A DNA stretch of 64,000 bases from Salticus scenicus (taxonomy: Eukaryota; Arthropoda; Arachnida; Araneae; Salticidae): assembly GCA_963930645.1 (NCBI GenBank), contig OZ005648.1, positions 274,894,403 to 274,958,402 on the forward strand, written 5' to 3'. The notes below the pieces were generated by a model. That model ran no database searches. It saw nothing but the letters and a program-made list of their open reading frames with translations, and was not told where the DNA came from. Positions 12,249 to 22,860 of this stretch are shown one piece after another. Both the position numbers and the translations under genes were made by a program. The number at the start of each line of letters is the position of its first letter. Within the stretch, counting starts at the first letter, position 1.

Positions 12249-15200
12249 CGAAGAACACTGCTGACACAGAACGGAAAATTAATTTCTCATACCCATATTG
12301 TAAACAAAGTAGTTTTTAAAGAGCGATTTTTTTTTTTTGTATAATACCACATTTTGAGGCCTCCTGAATACGAAAGGTAAATTTGTATTGGTTGATCTGT
12401 ATATATATGAATTATCAGCATAACTTAACAACAAATAATCTGGTGTGCCACTCACACGACTTTCTCTTACCCTGAAATTTAATACCATAAATACAGGTTG
12501 GAGATTAAGAGGTAACATAAAGAGTACTGTAAACCTATGTTAAAATAATTCAAATTAGGCTTCGAAAGAGTTTTATATGATAGTTAGTTCTGTGTGAGGG
12601 GTGATCTCATGAAATTATTCGTTTCCTGAAATTATTCGAAGCAGGCAATGATCAAGCTTTTAAAAACCTGACTTTGGTAATAAGGAAGCCTCAAAACGTG
12701 TAAATACACAAAAAAAAAAAAAAAAAAAAAAAAAAAAACAAGCGATGCATATTTAGCTTAAAAACATACATTATTTATCATATGTCTATGAGGAATTCAT
12801 TTCCATTCCTGAGCAGTTTTCCTGGACATGGTAAAATATTATAGTAAAGCACTTTCACTAACAATAAAAAAAGAATATTATAGCTTAAATATTTGCAACC
12901 CTGTATATCTTTTGAAGAATATGTACAAACCACAAAGTGCACCTAAATATAAACCTATAGTAATAATATACGGCACAACCTAAAATGCACTTCCATCAAT
13001 TTTCAGCTATTGTCGCATTATAATCTAGTTATTTTGTGTAGCCCTGTAAATGAACAGTGAATGATTTCCCTGCCATATTCTACATGAGGCATGTTTTTAT
13101 GCATATAAAAAATACATGTTCATTTCATTTGGTTTAGTGCAGTCTATAGGTGTTAAACTCTATTTACCTGCAATTTCCCCCATAGACGTAATGTATTTGA
13201 ATATTCTTGAGTGTCCCTGTACACGAACCATTTGTTTCCTCTCAATGAAAAGCTTAGTGTAGCATCCCTATATGATACATATTTAGAATACCAAGTTTGA
13301 ATATCTGCTGTTATTTGTTCTTAAGATATGCTGATAACAGACAGACACACACACAGACCAACCGCTAAAAACACGATTTTCATATTCAGGGGACCTCAAA
13401 ACGTGTAAATATAACAAAAACTCACTTTCGAAAATTTGGCCCAAAAACAATACTTTCTCTAGCTTATGGGTATGAGAAAGTAATAACTACAGGAAATGCG
13501 AATTTGGTACTTCGGATTCCATATCTAGTTGTCACTTGAAAAGTTGATCAAGATTTGCAAGCTTCAAAGAAATTGATAACAGACTTGATTTTTGTTTTGA
13601 TAAGTATAGGCACTATAATTAAACGGGTGTTGAGAATGGCGGTAACCCCCCTGACATAGAATTATACATCTATACGATAACATATTCAATACAAAACATT
13701 TAGAATATTAACAATAAATATGAATTTCCTTATGATTTTTACAGTATAAAGTTATTTAAATGTAATTTATAAGAATGTCTGTCCCAAAACGCAATACATT
13801 GGCATTTTATGTGCGTTCCTGTACATAAACCAATTGTAGAGAATTAATTAATGCCATTTTAAATAGGGAATATCATATAGTAAACCTGAATAACATATAT
13901 CATTTCTGAAAATATTTACAGACGCTGGGGGCGGGCAGACGGACAGAACAACAGTCAGACAAAAAAATATGCAAATTGAAATCCTATTCACAGTTAAAAA
14001 TTGTTAAAAAAATGTTTAATGTAAATGAAAATGAAATTCCAGCAAATGTCCAATAATAACCCTTAACGTAACTGAATATTTTTGTGTGCTCTGTAAATCT
14101 AATGCTAATCGTACTGTACACTATAGAAAGCATTCTTTTGTGCATATGAATAACATATTTCAATTTCATTAAGATTTATGCAAAGTAATTAAAATTTGGT
14201 TTATAGAAATATCTTCACATAGAACGCAATGCTTTAGAATACTTTCGGGTGTCCCTGTATACAAACCAGTGATGGTGTTTACTCCATTTTCTATAGAAAA
14301 TATCCGATAGAAAACTTTAATAACGTATTTCAATTTTATTAATATATGCATAAATTAAAGGTATTAAAATATGGTTTATAAAAATACCTCTCATAGAACA
14401 CAATGCTTTGGAATACTTTCGGGTGTCCCTGTGCACAAGCTAGCAGAGGTATTCACTCCATTTTTAATAAGGAACATCCGATAGTGAACTCAAATAACAT
14501 ATATCATTTTCAGGAAATTTTATGAATATTCACGGGAGTTAGAGCGCGGATACACAAAAAGACGAATGGACAGACAGACAAATCGAAGTCATTAACACTT
14601 TTCAACCTGGCTGGAATTGTTAAAGAGCCGAAGTCATTAAATTTCTCAACTATAATGGAAAGTGGTAAAAATAAAGCGCAAAAATTCCACACGGTTTTGC
14701 TAGACTTTTAATTTTTTTCCTCTCTTAACGTGTTTTAATTTGCAGGTGACCCCTAAGAAATTTAACTATTAAATTTTTTAACAATACGAAATAATGTAAA
14801 TTTGCCTTAAATTCTTAAAATTGTTGATTTCACGTGCTTGAATGATTTTAGCTGCTATTTTAAAATAAAGGATCTTTTTTTAATTTTTCTCATCTCATAG
14901 ATAACCCCCTAAAGTGATCCCGTTGGCGTCGAAAAATAGATGCCAAAATTGAAAAAAAAGTGGTGTAAGTCATCATTTTCAAATTGCAATAACTCAGCGA
15001 GATTTTGACTTAGAGAGATGATTTTTTTTTTATTTTGCTTGTCAGAGCGAGGAGAATAATTTTCTAAATATAAGTCACATGATAGGAGGGGCCGTATAAA
15101 AAATAAATTTCGTATTTAATATGTATACAGCCCCTTGTAAAAAACTATGCCATATCTGAAATCTACTCTTAATTTGCTCTAATTTTGTAATTGGAAGTTT

Positions 15201-16372
15201 GTTTCTATCTTTCTTAGTTTACGAGATAATCGCTGTAACATCTATTTTGAATCACCCGGTATATATATATATATATATATATACATTGCATTATTATGCT
15301 ATAATAGCATTTTTTCTTTTTCCTTTTAGGAGGCAATGTTTTGTGTCTTCAATTGTGGGGAAAGAAGAGCAATCCAATTTTCCAAGGATTGTACCTTACT
15401 TATGGTTTAGGTGCTTTGATATCACCTTTGATTGCAGCTCCTTTTCTTCGAAATCATAAAGAATTCCCTACCAACGTTAACAATGAAACTAATTTAGAAG
15501 AACAATATCTTAATTTTGATGGCAATTTTTCGACTGATTTTACCAACTACACGGATTTTTCAGAGGGTATTCCGAAAATCATTTATCCTTTTTCAATGGT
15601 AGGTTTCTTTGCTTTGTTAGTGAGCACTCTGCAGTTGGCCGTGTGCCTTATTTCGCCTACAGAAGACAGAAAATCTAAAGATGTCGAGAAAAAAGACAAT
15701 TCTGACAGAAGTTTGATATTTATGATTTTCACATGCATTTTCACTTTTCTAATATTTTTCCTCGTTTCTGGAACGCAGATAGGTTATTCTCAAACTCTGA
15801 CCACATTTGCTGTGAAAGGAGAGTTGCATCTCTCTACAGGAATTGGTTCTTACATGACATCTGCATTTTGGGGCGCAGTCACCCTGTCAAGATTAGCATG
15901 TGTGTTTCTGTCAATGAAAATTAGCTCCCTAAAACTTATTATTAGTGATATATGTTTTATGGCAAGTGCAGGTTTGATATTGCTGTTTTTGATGCCAGAA
16001 GAATGGGTGTTATGGCTAGCTTCTGTCATTTTTGGCACAGGTAATGCGTCATGTTATGCGGCTATGGTAGGGTGGTTAAATGAAAACTTAATAATAACAA
16101 ATAAGTTTTCGGCAATTTTTTCTGTGAGTGGGGCGGCTGGAGAAATGGTGATACCATTTATAATAACTTATTTTATTGATAATATTCCAAATATGTTTAC
16201 ATACGTAACAACTGCTTCGAGCATTCTCATGACTGTTTTTCTTCTGCTGTTATACTGTATGTTTACCAGGTGTGGTAAGGGTAAAGTTAAGCAGTCGAGA
16301 GATATAGAATGTTACGTCATAGATTCCCCGCAACGAGAAGATAGAAGCATTTCTATCCATTTAGAAAAATAA
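6431..16372 (+). CDS. Gene A: MFSD4/NaGLT1-like major facilitator transporter (four coding exons, 467 aa)
   Basis: Exons join at 6431-6502, 6997-7123, 8256-8417 and 15330-16372 (1404 nt with stop) to give 467 residues. All introns are GT-AG, phases 0, 1, 1. About 12 hydrophobic helices are visible, near residues 14-34, 50-71, 79-96, 102-122, 141-160, 204-229, 248-270, 293-315, 322-342, 346-370, 380-403 and 410-432. A motif-A-like loop (GILLDLVRSK, 68-77) follows helix 2. A hydrophilic loop between helices 5 and 6 has sequons at N172, N186 and N193. The ETGGNVLCLQLWGKKSNP block (119-136) resembles MFSD4-family proteins, known as sodium-dependent glucose transporter 1. Membrane location and sugar transport are inferred from family; substrate is unproven. 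Start chosen because gene B begins with the same MLNEIRKRMK. No disabling change is seen. Confidence 0.88.
6997..7123 (+). CDS. Gene A coding exon 2
   Basis: Encodes residues 25-67 (GLSISLLGPCLLDLQH... to GAIM). Acceptor TTTTAG, donor GTAAGT, phase 1. Ends helix 1 and carries most of helix 2. Its 127-nt length equals exon 2 of gene B. Confidence 0.88.
7124..8255 (+). other. Gene A intron 2
   Basis: AT-rich intron with a (TA)n-T(n) tract at about 7300-7350. No gene or recognisable transposon is seen. Confidence 0.75.
8256..8417 (+). CDS. Gene A coding exon 3
   Basis: Encodes residues 67-121: motif-A-like loop, helix 3 and helix 4, ending ...GAIETG. Acceptor TTCCAG, donor GTATGA, phase 1. 162 nt, same as gene B exon 3. 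Confidence 0.88.
9050..9233 (+). mobile_element. Helentron-like family 1, 3'-end fragment
   Basis: Ends with GAAGAAAGTTTTGTGATGGC, a spacer and CTAG at 9230-9233. This is a decayed version of the family 1 3' terminus seen intact at 42071-42108. The following base is C rather than T, and the 5' part is missing. Confidence 0.6.
9425..10455 (-). mobile_element. Helentron-like family 2 element
   Basis: On the minus strand the 5' end carries the hairpin arms at 10423-10452 (ACTTTCTCTACC / GGGTAAGAGAAAGT). A (TGTG/TCTG)n stretch follows at about 10295-10328. The 3' end at 9425-9457 has GGGTAAGAGAAAGTC, a hairpin GTGTG/CACAC and CAGG. The central 9690-9990 section is a family 1 fragment in minus orientation, so the copy is composite. 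The 5' hairpin is repeated at 10475-10505. No protein is encoded. Confidence 0.75.
10631..10983. mobile_element. Foldback MITE, about 353 bp
   Basis: Long imperfect inverted arms of about 140 bp start at CAGGGTGATTCCGAGATCAC and run inward to a shared AACCCTTTAAGAAC core. A TA precedes the left end and TG follows the right end, so a mutated TA target duplication is possible. Non-coding. Confidence 0.7.
11549..13650 (+). mobile_element. Helentron-like family 2 element, outer copy, 3'-truncated
   Basis: The 5' hairpin is at 11549-11583, followed by the conserved TATTTGCACGTTTTCAG-type block, (CT)n(GT)n at about 11680-11702 and the GTGTTAAGAATATCTCAAG stretch. The sequence is interrupted at about 12439 by a minus-strand copy of the same family and resumes at 13485. 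Colinearity with the uninterrupted copy at 33828-35427 shows this (GATCAAGATT...TTTCAA, CAGA.TTGA, GGCAC). The 3' terminus is missing after about 13650. Confidence 0.7.
12440..13484 (-). mobile_element. Helentron-like family 2 element, inner copy
   Basis: The minus-strand 5' hairpin is at 13452-13481. An (ACAC/AGAC) microsatellite lies at 13340-13358. The 3' end at 12440-12472 has GGGTAAGAGAAAGTC, hairpin GTGTGAGTGGCACAC and CAG. About 1.04 kb and structurally complete. A poly-A tract occupies about 12709-12738. It is inserted in the opposite orientation inside the outer copy. Confidence 0.75.
13660..14740. repeat. Tandem-repeat element, copy 1 (second copy at 55.6-56.8 kb)
   Basis: Diverged units of about 180 bp share ATACTTTCGGGTGTCCCTGT and TCTATAGAAAATAT. 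Two ACAG/ACGG-rich microsatellite patches lie at about 13932-13962 and 14565-14580. The same order of blocks recurs at 55600-56790. The GTGTCCCTGTA word is shared with Helentron-like families 2 and 3. No protein. Confidence 0.65.
15330..16372 (+). CDS. Gene A coding exon 4 (terminal)
   Basis: Encodes residues 121-467, helices 5-12 and the cytosolic tail, ending ...SIHLEK then TAA at 16370-16372. The acceptor is TCCTTTTAG. The glycine codon is split with exon 3. The C-terminal half carries GYSQTLTTF, LILLFLMPEEW and GWLNENLI, all conserved in gene B. The tail keeps a CYV motif in both proteins. Confidence 0.92.
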
Positions 16373-16576
16373 ATGAACATAAAAAGAAAAATCACAAAAT
16401 ACATTGTAAAAGTTTTTAAAATTCATATTTATTATTTAAATTTAATATTATATATATATGTATATATATTTGGAAAACCCATATAAATGCATATATATAA
16501 ATACCTAATGTATATGTTTCGAAAATTTCAAGCATAAAGAAGAAGAATTTTTTATTTATATATTTATTTATTTATT

Positions 16577-16612
<36 letters not shown>

Positions 16613-16886
16613 TTCAAGAATGATTGTCCTAATTCAAGAGAGGTTCCATTTTCATGATATGTTATTTTATGTTATAAGTTGGATTAGTTTTTGTGAGACG
16701 ATTTTTTTCGTTAATTTTTGTCTATCATTTCAAAAGTAACATGGTTTTTATAAATTTTCCATCGGTTACATCTTTTTAATTAATGATGAAAAACATTTAA
16801 CAATGCAGTTAAGCGCTGGAAATATTCTTACATCATAGCTGTATTATTGATTATGAAAAAAAAAAAAAAAATGTCATATAAATAAA
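16373..16886 (+). other. Probable gene A 3' UTR
   Basis: AT-rich sequence with (TTTA)n(TTA)n at about 16555-16612. The first AATAAA after the stop that I can find is at 16881-16886, about 510 bases on. The cleavage site is not determinable. Confidence 0.4.
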
Positions 16887-17011
16887 AAGGTTTGAACTTG
16901 AGTTGCGCCCCAGGGCCTCCGAGTCCGTTAATGCTTGAGCATGTATTGTTACCGGAGTTATACATGCATGCAAAATGCCCTCCAATCGGATGGTGGGGAA
17001 TGGTTTAAAAT

Positions 17012-17193
17012 CAGAGCTGCCAACCAACTCCGGCAAATTGTTAGTACCGCCCCTTTTCCTACACCACTTAATTTTTAGAATAATTCTCTTCAAATATATT
17101 TACGATTAATGAAGAAAACAAATACTCTAAAAATTAAGTGGTGTAGAAAAAGGGGCGGTACTAACAATTTGCCGGATTAGGTTGGCAGCTCTG
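17012..17193. mobile_element. hAT-like MITE, 182 bp
   Basis: Nearly perfect inverted arms begin CAGAGCTGCCAACC and end GGTTGGCAGCTCTG, with about 75-bp arms around a short AT loop. Flanks share TAAAAT (17006-17011 and 17194-17199); hAT elements usually make 8-bp duplications, so the class is tentative. The uninterrupted site GGTTTAAAATTCG survives in the neighbouring repeat unit at 17331. Confidence 0.8.
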
Positions 17194-17370
17194 TAAAATT
17201 CGTAAAAAAGTTTTTAATTGGAGTTGTGGGCCCAGAGAACTCTTACTAAGTGTATTATTCCTTGAGCATGTATTGTCGTCGGAATCATATGTGTACGCAA
17301 AATTTCAACTCAATCAGATGAGAGGAAGCGGTTTAAAATTCGAAATCAAATTTTAACTGGAGTTGAGGAT

Positions 17371-17540
17371 AATGTTGCCAACTTGTAGGACTTTTATATT
17401 CAATGTCTTTGATTAATTTTTAATTATAATGTTTTTCTATTATACTATCATATATATCAAGTATCTATATATATCAAGTATCGTTCTTTAAAATTAGTGG
17501 TAATTATTAGTTTAAAAAATCCCTTTAAGTTGGTAACATT
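17371..17540. mobile_element. MITE, 170 bp (family shared with 56968-57325)
   Basis: Inverted ends AATGTTGCCAACTT and AAGTTGGTAACATT. Interior words match the two tandem copies near 57 kb. Non-coding. Confidence 0.6.
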
Positions 17541-17700
17541 GATTGAGGGACCAGCGCTCTTACCCCCACCTCTTTAAGACACTGCTTCAATGTATTCATA
17601 TGAGAACTATATACGTATGCAAAATTTCAGCTCATTCGGGTGATAGGAAGTAAGTTGAAATTCGCTTGCAAGATTTGACCATAAGAGATAACACGCGAAG

Positions 17701-18990
17701 CATGTACTGATATAAAACAAAGTTTTTATTTATTGAGATTAGCTATAAATATATTTCATTAATAAAATAAAAATATTTAAAAAAAGAAAAAAAAAAGGGG
17801 GGGGGAGTTATCTTTATTAAATTTTTGAACATTTGATATGTAACAGCAAACATTTCGTTTTATCGAAGTCTGAGTTCATAAAAGAAAAAAATCTCATTTC
17901 TTTTTTCTGAGTTATATATGTTTTTAAAACGTTAATTTGCACCTTTACCAGTGCAAAACAGCAACAACTCCAAATTGTGCTTTTATTAAACAGGATAATG
18001 TTAATTCTATATCAATTATTTATCAGTTCTATACAAAACAATTTAAAAAAAGAATACAAAAAAAAAAAAAAAAAAAAAATCTTGCTTCAAAAGGAAATTT
18101 TTAAATGACTAAGTTATTCTGAATTTCGCTAATTATATTCAAATATTTTATTAGTTTTAAATTGCTGTGATCCAAATTAGATTTGGTTAAGAGTAACATT
18201 AAACTTTCAAATAAAATTTCTCAAAAACTTAAAATTTTACTTTTTTTTTTTTTTTCTTTTGAATTGGGAACTTGAGATGCAAAGAAAAGTATTGAATTTT
18301 TAAATTAAAGTTTTGAAATACTATCGATTTCTGATAAGATTAAGATTTTGACTTTGATGTTGAGTTTGTTAGTTATTTTTAAGTTTTTTATTGTGGTAAA
18401 ACACGGTTGCCTTTTATATTCTAGTGAAACACTTCCTTTAACTGTCAATCTCCCAACGATTGTGTACTTATTTTTAACTATTTTAAATTTTTATCTGTTG
18501 TTTATCATATTTATTATTACATTTGTAAATCATAAAATGTATGATATTGTAAATAAAAACGATTGTTTTATTTTACGTTTTTGTTTTTATATGGATGCAT
18601 GTGTGATAGTGCTGCCATGATAATCATTTACAAATGAATATTAAATGCATAAAGCAATTTTTTTAATGTAGAATTATTTCTTGCACATAAATTGTGATAC
18701 TCAGGGAGTATTTTATGCTCTTTCTGAACAAAGGGAAAAAAAATTCTTGAATTAAATTTTTTGAAGATGCTGTTATCTTTGTTTATGTATAAATGTACAT
18801 GTATATGCACAAACAAACCTCATCATGAAATATATAGATATAATATTTCTATAGCATAATATTAGTCAAAAACCAGGAAGCAATACTTTTATTCAACAAT
18901 ATTAATAATTTTAAATAATAACTTAAAAACTAAAGATTAAGTATGATAAAAGCATAAATTTATTAAGAAATGATGAAATAATGCGATATA
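17701..18990. other. AT-rich intergenic sequence
   Basis: Poly-A and poly-T tracts only. A 90-residue + strand ORF (18348-18620) is hydrophobic and T-rich, and matches nothing recognisable. No gene supported. Confidence 0.7.
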
Positions 18991-19400
18991 CAGTAGAACT
19001 TGGATAATTCGAAGTTGAAGGGACCAGAAAAAAATTCGAAATATCCAAAAATTCGAATTACATATACTATTTTGCCAAAAAAAGTGATAAATTACAAAAT
19101 TAAAACTCTACGATCAGAGATTTAACACATAAACTTTATATCTAAGAATACCGCTACATTACTCCCCCCCCCCATTAAATCAATATTTTTTACGAGTTTA
19201 ATTATTCAACACTTTTTAAAAAATAGTCAAATATTTTTTATTTCTTTTTTAAGTAGAATCTTTGTGTCATAGCGTATGACCAAATACAAAAATAGAATCT
19301 TCTACATTACACATGACTTTCAATTCACAAAAACCTCGAAGTTCATACATATGCACCATATCTTCTGGTGCACTAGCTAGGGGCTTCTATTGTATTTCCT
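18991..19400. mobile_element. pogo/Tigger-like terminal fragment
   Basis: CAGTAGAACTTGGATAATTC follows a TA and is the usual start of Tigger-type inverted repeats, with AATATCCAAAAATTCGAATTA just inside. No matching right end was found, so the extent is approximate. Confidence 0.4.
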
Positions 19401-20200
19401 TATCCTTCTTTTGAAAGACTATAAAAATTGATAATGCACTTCAGATGAGTAAAATCTCGGGAACAAATTTTGATGTTCGTTGAAAAACACATTGTTACAA
19501 CATTTTGATTAATATAAAAAACAAAACTTCAGGCTTTTAAAATTTTATTATGGATTTCTTCTATGTTCATCCAAAATTCAAAATATGCTGTGATACTTTT
19601 ATATATTTTTACGAAATTTATTTAAAACTATGCTTAATATTGTATATGTTAAACTTAGTTATGTGATACTTAAAAAATATAGGTAGTTGTTTTCAATAAG
19701 ATATTATTTATAAGTATGTTTTAAAACATAAACGTATTAATGTTTTTGGAGAAACATTATTATAAAATGTTGATTAATATAAAAACAAAACTTTAGGCTT
19801 CTAAAAATTTATGATTTATAAATCATTGTTATATCATTTTGATTGACTTTTTTTTTTGCAATACAACAATGTATATTTCCTTTTTTTTAGTATTGTGCTT
19901 TTAGTATTATGTATTTAACATTTCATGGTATTTAACCAGTAAAATAAAAATTCATAGCCTATTATCTTGTATTTAAATATTTTATAGAAAAATACAACTT
20001 TTTTTTTTTTTTCTAAATGACTGCTGATATTGCGAGTTTTTAAGAAAGGGCAATAATTCTGAATGTTAAACAAGCTTAAATTGCGTCTGAAGTTCTTATA
20101 ATTACCGTGAGACAAGAGAAATATGAATGCTTTCTGGACATGTATAAATTGTAATAAATTTAATATTTACTCGTATAGATTTTTAAAAAAATTATTAGTC
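19401..20200. other. AT-rich intergenic sequence
   Basis: Local repetition of ACATTGTTACAACATTTTGA-like words occurs at about 19490, 19755 and 19825. No gene seen. Confidence 0.65.
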
Positions 20201-20204
20201 TAAG

Positions 20205-20420
20205 CTATAGCTCCCACCAGCGAGATGTGAGGTGCCGGGTTCGATCCAAGGGTGCGCTCGTCGACCTAGCCGTTCAGAGTTTTTCATGGTTTTCTCCGAA
20301 ACTTGTATAAATACAGACTGGGCCCCTTTAGAAAGACCCCCCACGGAGGGCACTCCCCCTTAGGCCTAAGACACTAGAGTAGTCAATCAGCCTTACTCCC
20401 AAAATACCAAACACCAATAG
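20205..20420 (+). mobile_element. tRNA-derived SINE
   Basis: A polymerase III B-box-like GGTTCGATCC lies at 20238-20247 in a GC-rich patch of otherwise AT-rich DNA. It is followed by a tRNA-unrelated body (TTTTTCATGGTTTTCTCCG) and a tail with CAATCAGCCTTA. A related 3' tail occurs at 35486-35550 and a related 5' part at about 50290-50370. The A-box region is poorly conserved, and a mature tRNA cloverleaf cannot be drawn, so this is a SINE rather than a tRNA gene. Confidence 0.65.
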
Positions 20421-21359
20421 TTCAAGCTATAAAAAGGTACAAATATTTATACAATCAACAATAATGATAAATAGATAAAAAAAATATTAATAAATGGTAA
20501 GTGTAATAAATACAGATTGTAAATATAATTATTTTCAAATTCATTATATAATATTAATTTACTGCCCACATATATTTCTTTTACTTAAAGAAAGAAAAAA
20601 AAAAATCCAGTATTCCTGTGTTTTCATGGCTTATGTGAAAATTCATTAGTAACTTTGGAATTTTAGAATTTCATAAATATTAATATTAATATAAATAAAC
20701 ATGAACATACAAAATATGTCTATGCATACTTTGTATATATTTCTGAGGTTATAAACCAGTATATTTACCTAATTTTTTATAAATTATATACAAATTGCTT
20801 TAAGATTTGTTAATTTATAAACAGCATAATATTTAGATATTAACTTGTATATGGCAAATATTACTAAATCCTATTTCTAACCAGATTCTAGCTGATTTAT
20901 AGATTCTGAATTTTGACAATACAGGTTTTTGACGGTAGAGGTTTCTGGTGGTTTAAACCAGGTAAACATTTAACTGTAATAAAATCAGAATTAAAGTTAC
21001 ATGATATGAAAAGTTACTTACGATGAAAAAGAAATAATAATAATAATTCTTAAAAATAAATATTAAATTTAAAAATATTTCAACAATTCTAAATGTTGTT
21101 AAACATAAAAGTGAACTGCATTAAAAAGTAATAATTATTGCAATAATACTAATGAAAAATTGCACTTTCTGATATGTTGATAACATACATTGCATATGAG
21201 CTGATAATATGACATAACAGATATCATGATAATATTATATGATAACAGATGTTTGCATAATACAACAGACATGCATTAGGAACATCACAAAATAGCGCAC
21301 ATAAATTTTTCTTCCCGTTTTAATTATTGATATTTCTAAACTAAAGCAGTGTATACGCA
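20421..21359. other. AT-rich intergenic sequence
   Basis: No gene, transposon end or RNA is recognisable. Confidence 0.7.
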
Positions 21360-21604
21360 CAGGGTGGTTAACATTGTAACTTTTCCAAAATTTTCCTCCT
21401 GATTTTCCCCTAACTACTTTTCACAATTTCTTGACTTTTCCCTGACATATGTTGCTTATTTCCCACAAAAATTTTACAACATTAACGAACAACTTAACAA
21501 TTTACAATAACGAGCAGTCAAATATGGCTTATTTACACAAAATTTGTCAAAATTTCCTGCCTTTTTTATGATTTCTTGCACTTCCTTGACTAGTAGCCAC
21601 CCAG
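21360..21604. mobile_element. Candidate hAT-like MITE
   Basis: Starts CAGGGTGGTTA and ends TAGTAGCCACCCAG, short imperfect inverted ends of the common hAT form. Flanking 8-mers do not match clearly, so it is tentative. Interior is rich in TTTCCC-type words. Confidence 0.4.
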
Positions 21605-22860
21605 TAACGGAATATATGTATAACATACAATAATATTAAAACTTTTAAATACGAATACGGCCTATAAATTTTTGAGATACATAAAGTAATGAACAGAAAA
21701 TTGAATTTGTATAACGTGCTGAATTTAAACGGAATCGAAGCTTTTTGTAGAGTTTACTATTTATTTATTTATTTATTTATTATTATTATTATTTTCAAAA
21801 AGAATATAGTTGCAAGTTAAAAGAGAACTTTAAATTGGGTCTAAAATTTGAACTTACTCGTTCCAATGAAGAAAATCTGCTTCTAAACGATGAATCGCAA
21901 ATATAAGCTTAGCAAAACTTGCTGTGTCTTATCAAGTAAAAATTTGGATTTTCATCAAGATACTGCTACGTTAATTCGTAAGAATGGAAACTTAAATCGT
22001 ATTTATGACCGATAACTGATAAGTGTGGCAGTTTCACTCATCACTATGGAAGTAAACATTAAGTTTGAACTTAAAAAAAAAAAAAAAAACTTTTTTTTTT
22101 TAGTTTTACACTTTTTCTGTAGCTCTATTTTTGTGAAAATGAATAATCGTATAATTCGGTTTTTCATAAAGCTTTACGTAAGAATAAATAGAAAAAAAAT
22201 ATTACAAATAAATCTTTCGCTCTGTTTTATCTAGCAATAAAGGTTGTTTTGTCATTTAAAAAAAGAGGAGAAAAAAATGAAGTATTTTGATGAGTTTAGT
22301 GTATTTTTCCGAAAAGAGCCCATTTCGTTTCAAATACGTTATTTAATATTACCAGTAGGATACTAAATTTTTAACATTTTACGTTTTTAGATATCCGATG
22401 CAAAGTTATATTATTTAAGACTATGCTCCCAGTCAGAATAGTTAGTTTAATTTAAAATATGCGGTCTCGGAAGAAAAACTTAACACTCTCCATAAATTTC
22501 GCCGCAAAGCATCCTATGAATACCATACTAGCATTGATTGAGCACGAGTAAAATTTAATGAAATCTATTGTATGCAAGAACTTAAAGGGTGAGATTGCGA
22601 GGTTACATATTATACTACGAATTATTTTTTTAAATTTCAAAATCAATTTTATTAAAAAATACATATATATATATATATTTCTTCTTATGTACTCGATACA
22701 ACAACTGAATTTCTCATTGAAGAGGATTCCTAAATTTGGTTACTAAAAAAAGATTCCAAACCTCTGAAACAACTTAATGTTTAATGAAAAAACAATAGGT
22801 TGCTTTTTTTTCTTTTATTCCTTTTAAACCTTTTTAGATTGTCTTAGTAGATTGAATTTG
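21605..22860. other. AT-rich intergenic sequence
   Basis: (TTTA)n at about 21763-21795 and poly-A/poly-T at 22072-22100. Short ORFs are low-complexity. No gene seen. Confidence 0.65.

Larger units (their letters stand above)
10996..15259. mobile_element. Long-TIR DNA element with TA target duplication
   Basis: Inverted terminal repeats of about 290 bp (10996-11285 and about 14972-15259) start CCGGGTGATTCAAAATAGAT and are bounded by TA at 10994-10995 and 15260-15261. The interior holds family 2 Helentron-like copies (11549-13650) and another tandem-repeat element (13660-14740). No transposase is found, so the element is non-autonomous or has lost its gene. It ends 70 bp before gene A exon 4, with a (TA)n tract and the polypyrimidine tract between. 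Confidence 0.75.
8418..15329 (+). other. Gene A intron 3, filled with transposons
   Basis: This 6.9-kb intron is far longer than the matching gene B intron (2.56 kb). Most of the excess is explained by the Helentron-like copies, a MITE and the long-TIR element listed separately. 8420-9050 holds poly-T/poly-A runs and no recognisable unit. Confidence 0.8.
16887..17700. repeat. Diverged tandem repeat, three units, interrupted by two MITEs
   Basis: Units share CTTGAGCATGTATTG (unit 3 is more diverged), ATGCAAAAT and GGAATGGTTTAAAA / GGAAGCGGTTTAAAATTCG. Unit length without insertions is about 160 bp. MITEs at 17012-17193 and 17371-17540 interrupt it. Confidence 0.65.

Noticed and set aside
6431..16372. 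Single gene joining A and B exons
   Set aside because: Each set has its own start, full exon series and stop; joining would duplicate all domains.
18348..18620. 90-residue hydrophobic ORF
   Set aside because: T-rich DNA yields Phe/Leu/Ile-rich chance frames; no homologous pattern, splice context or partner.
20205..20290. tRNA gene
   Set aside because: B-box-like word is present but the A-box and cloverleaf pairing are not; body and tail match other SINE-like pieces in the window.
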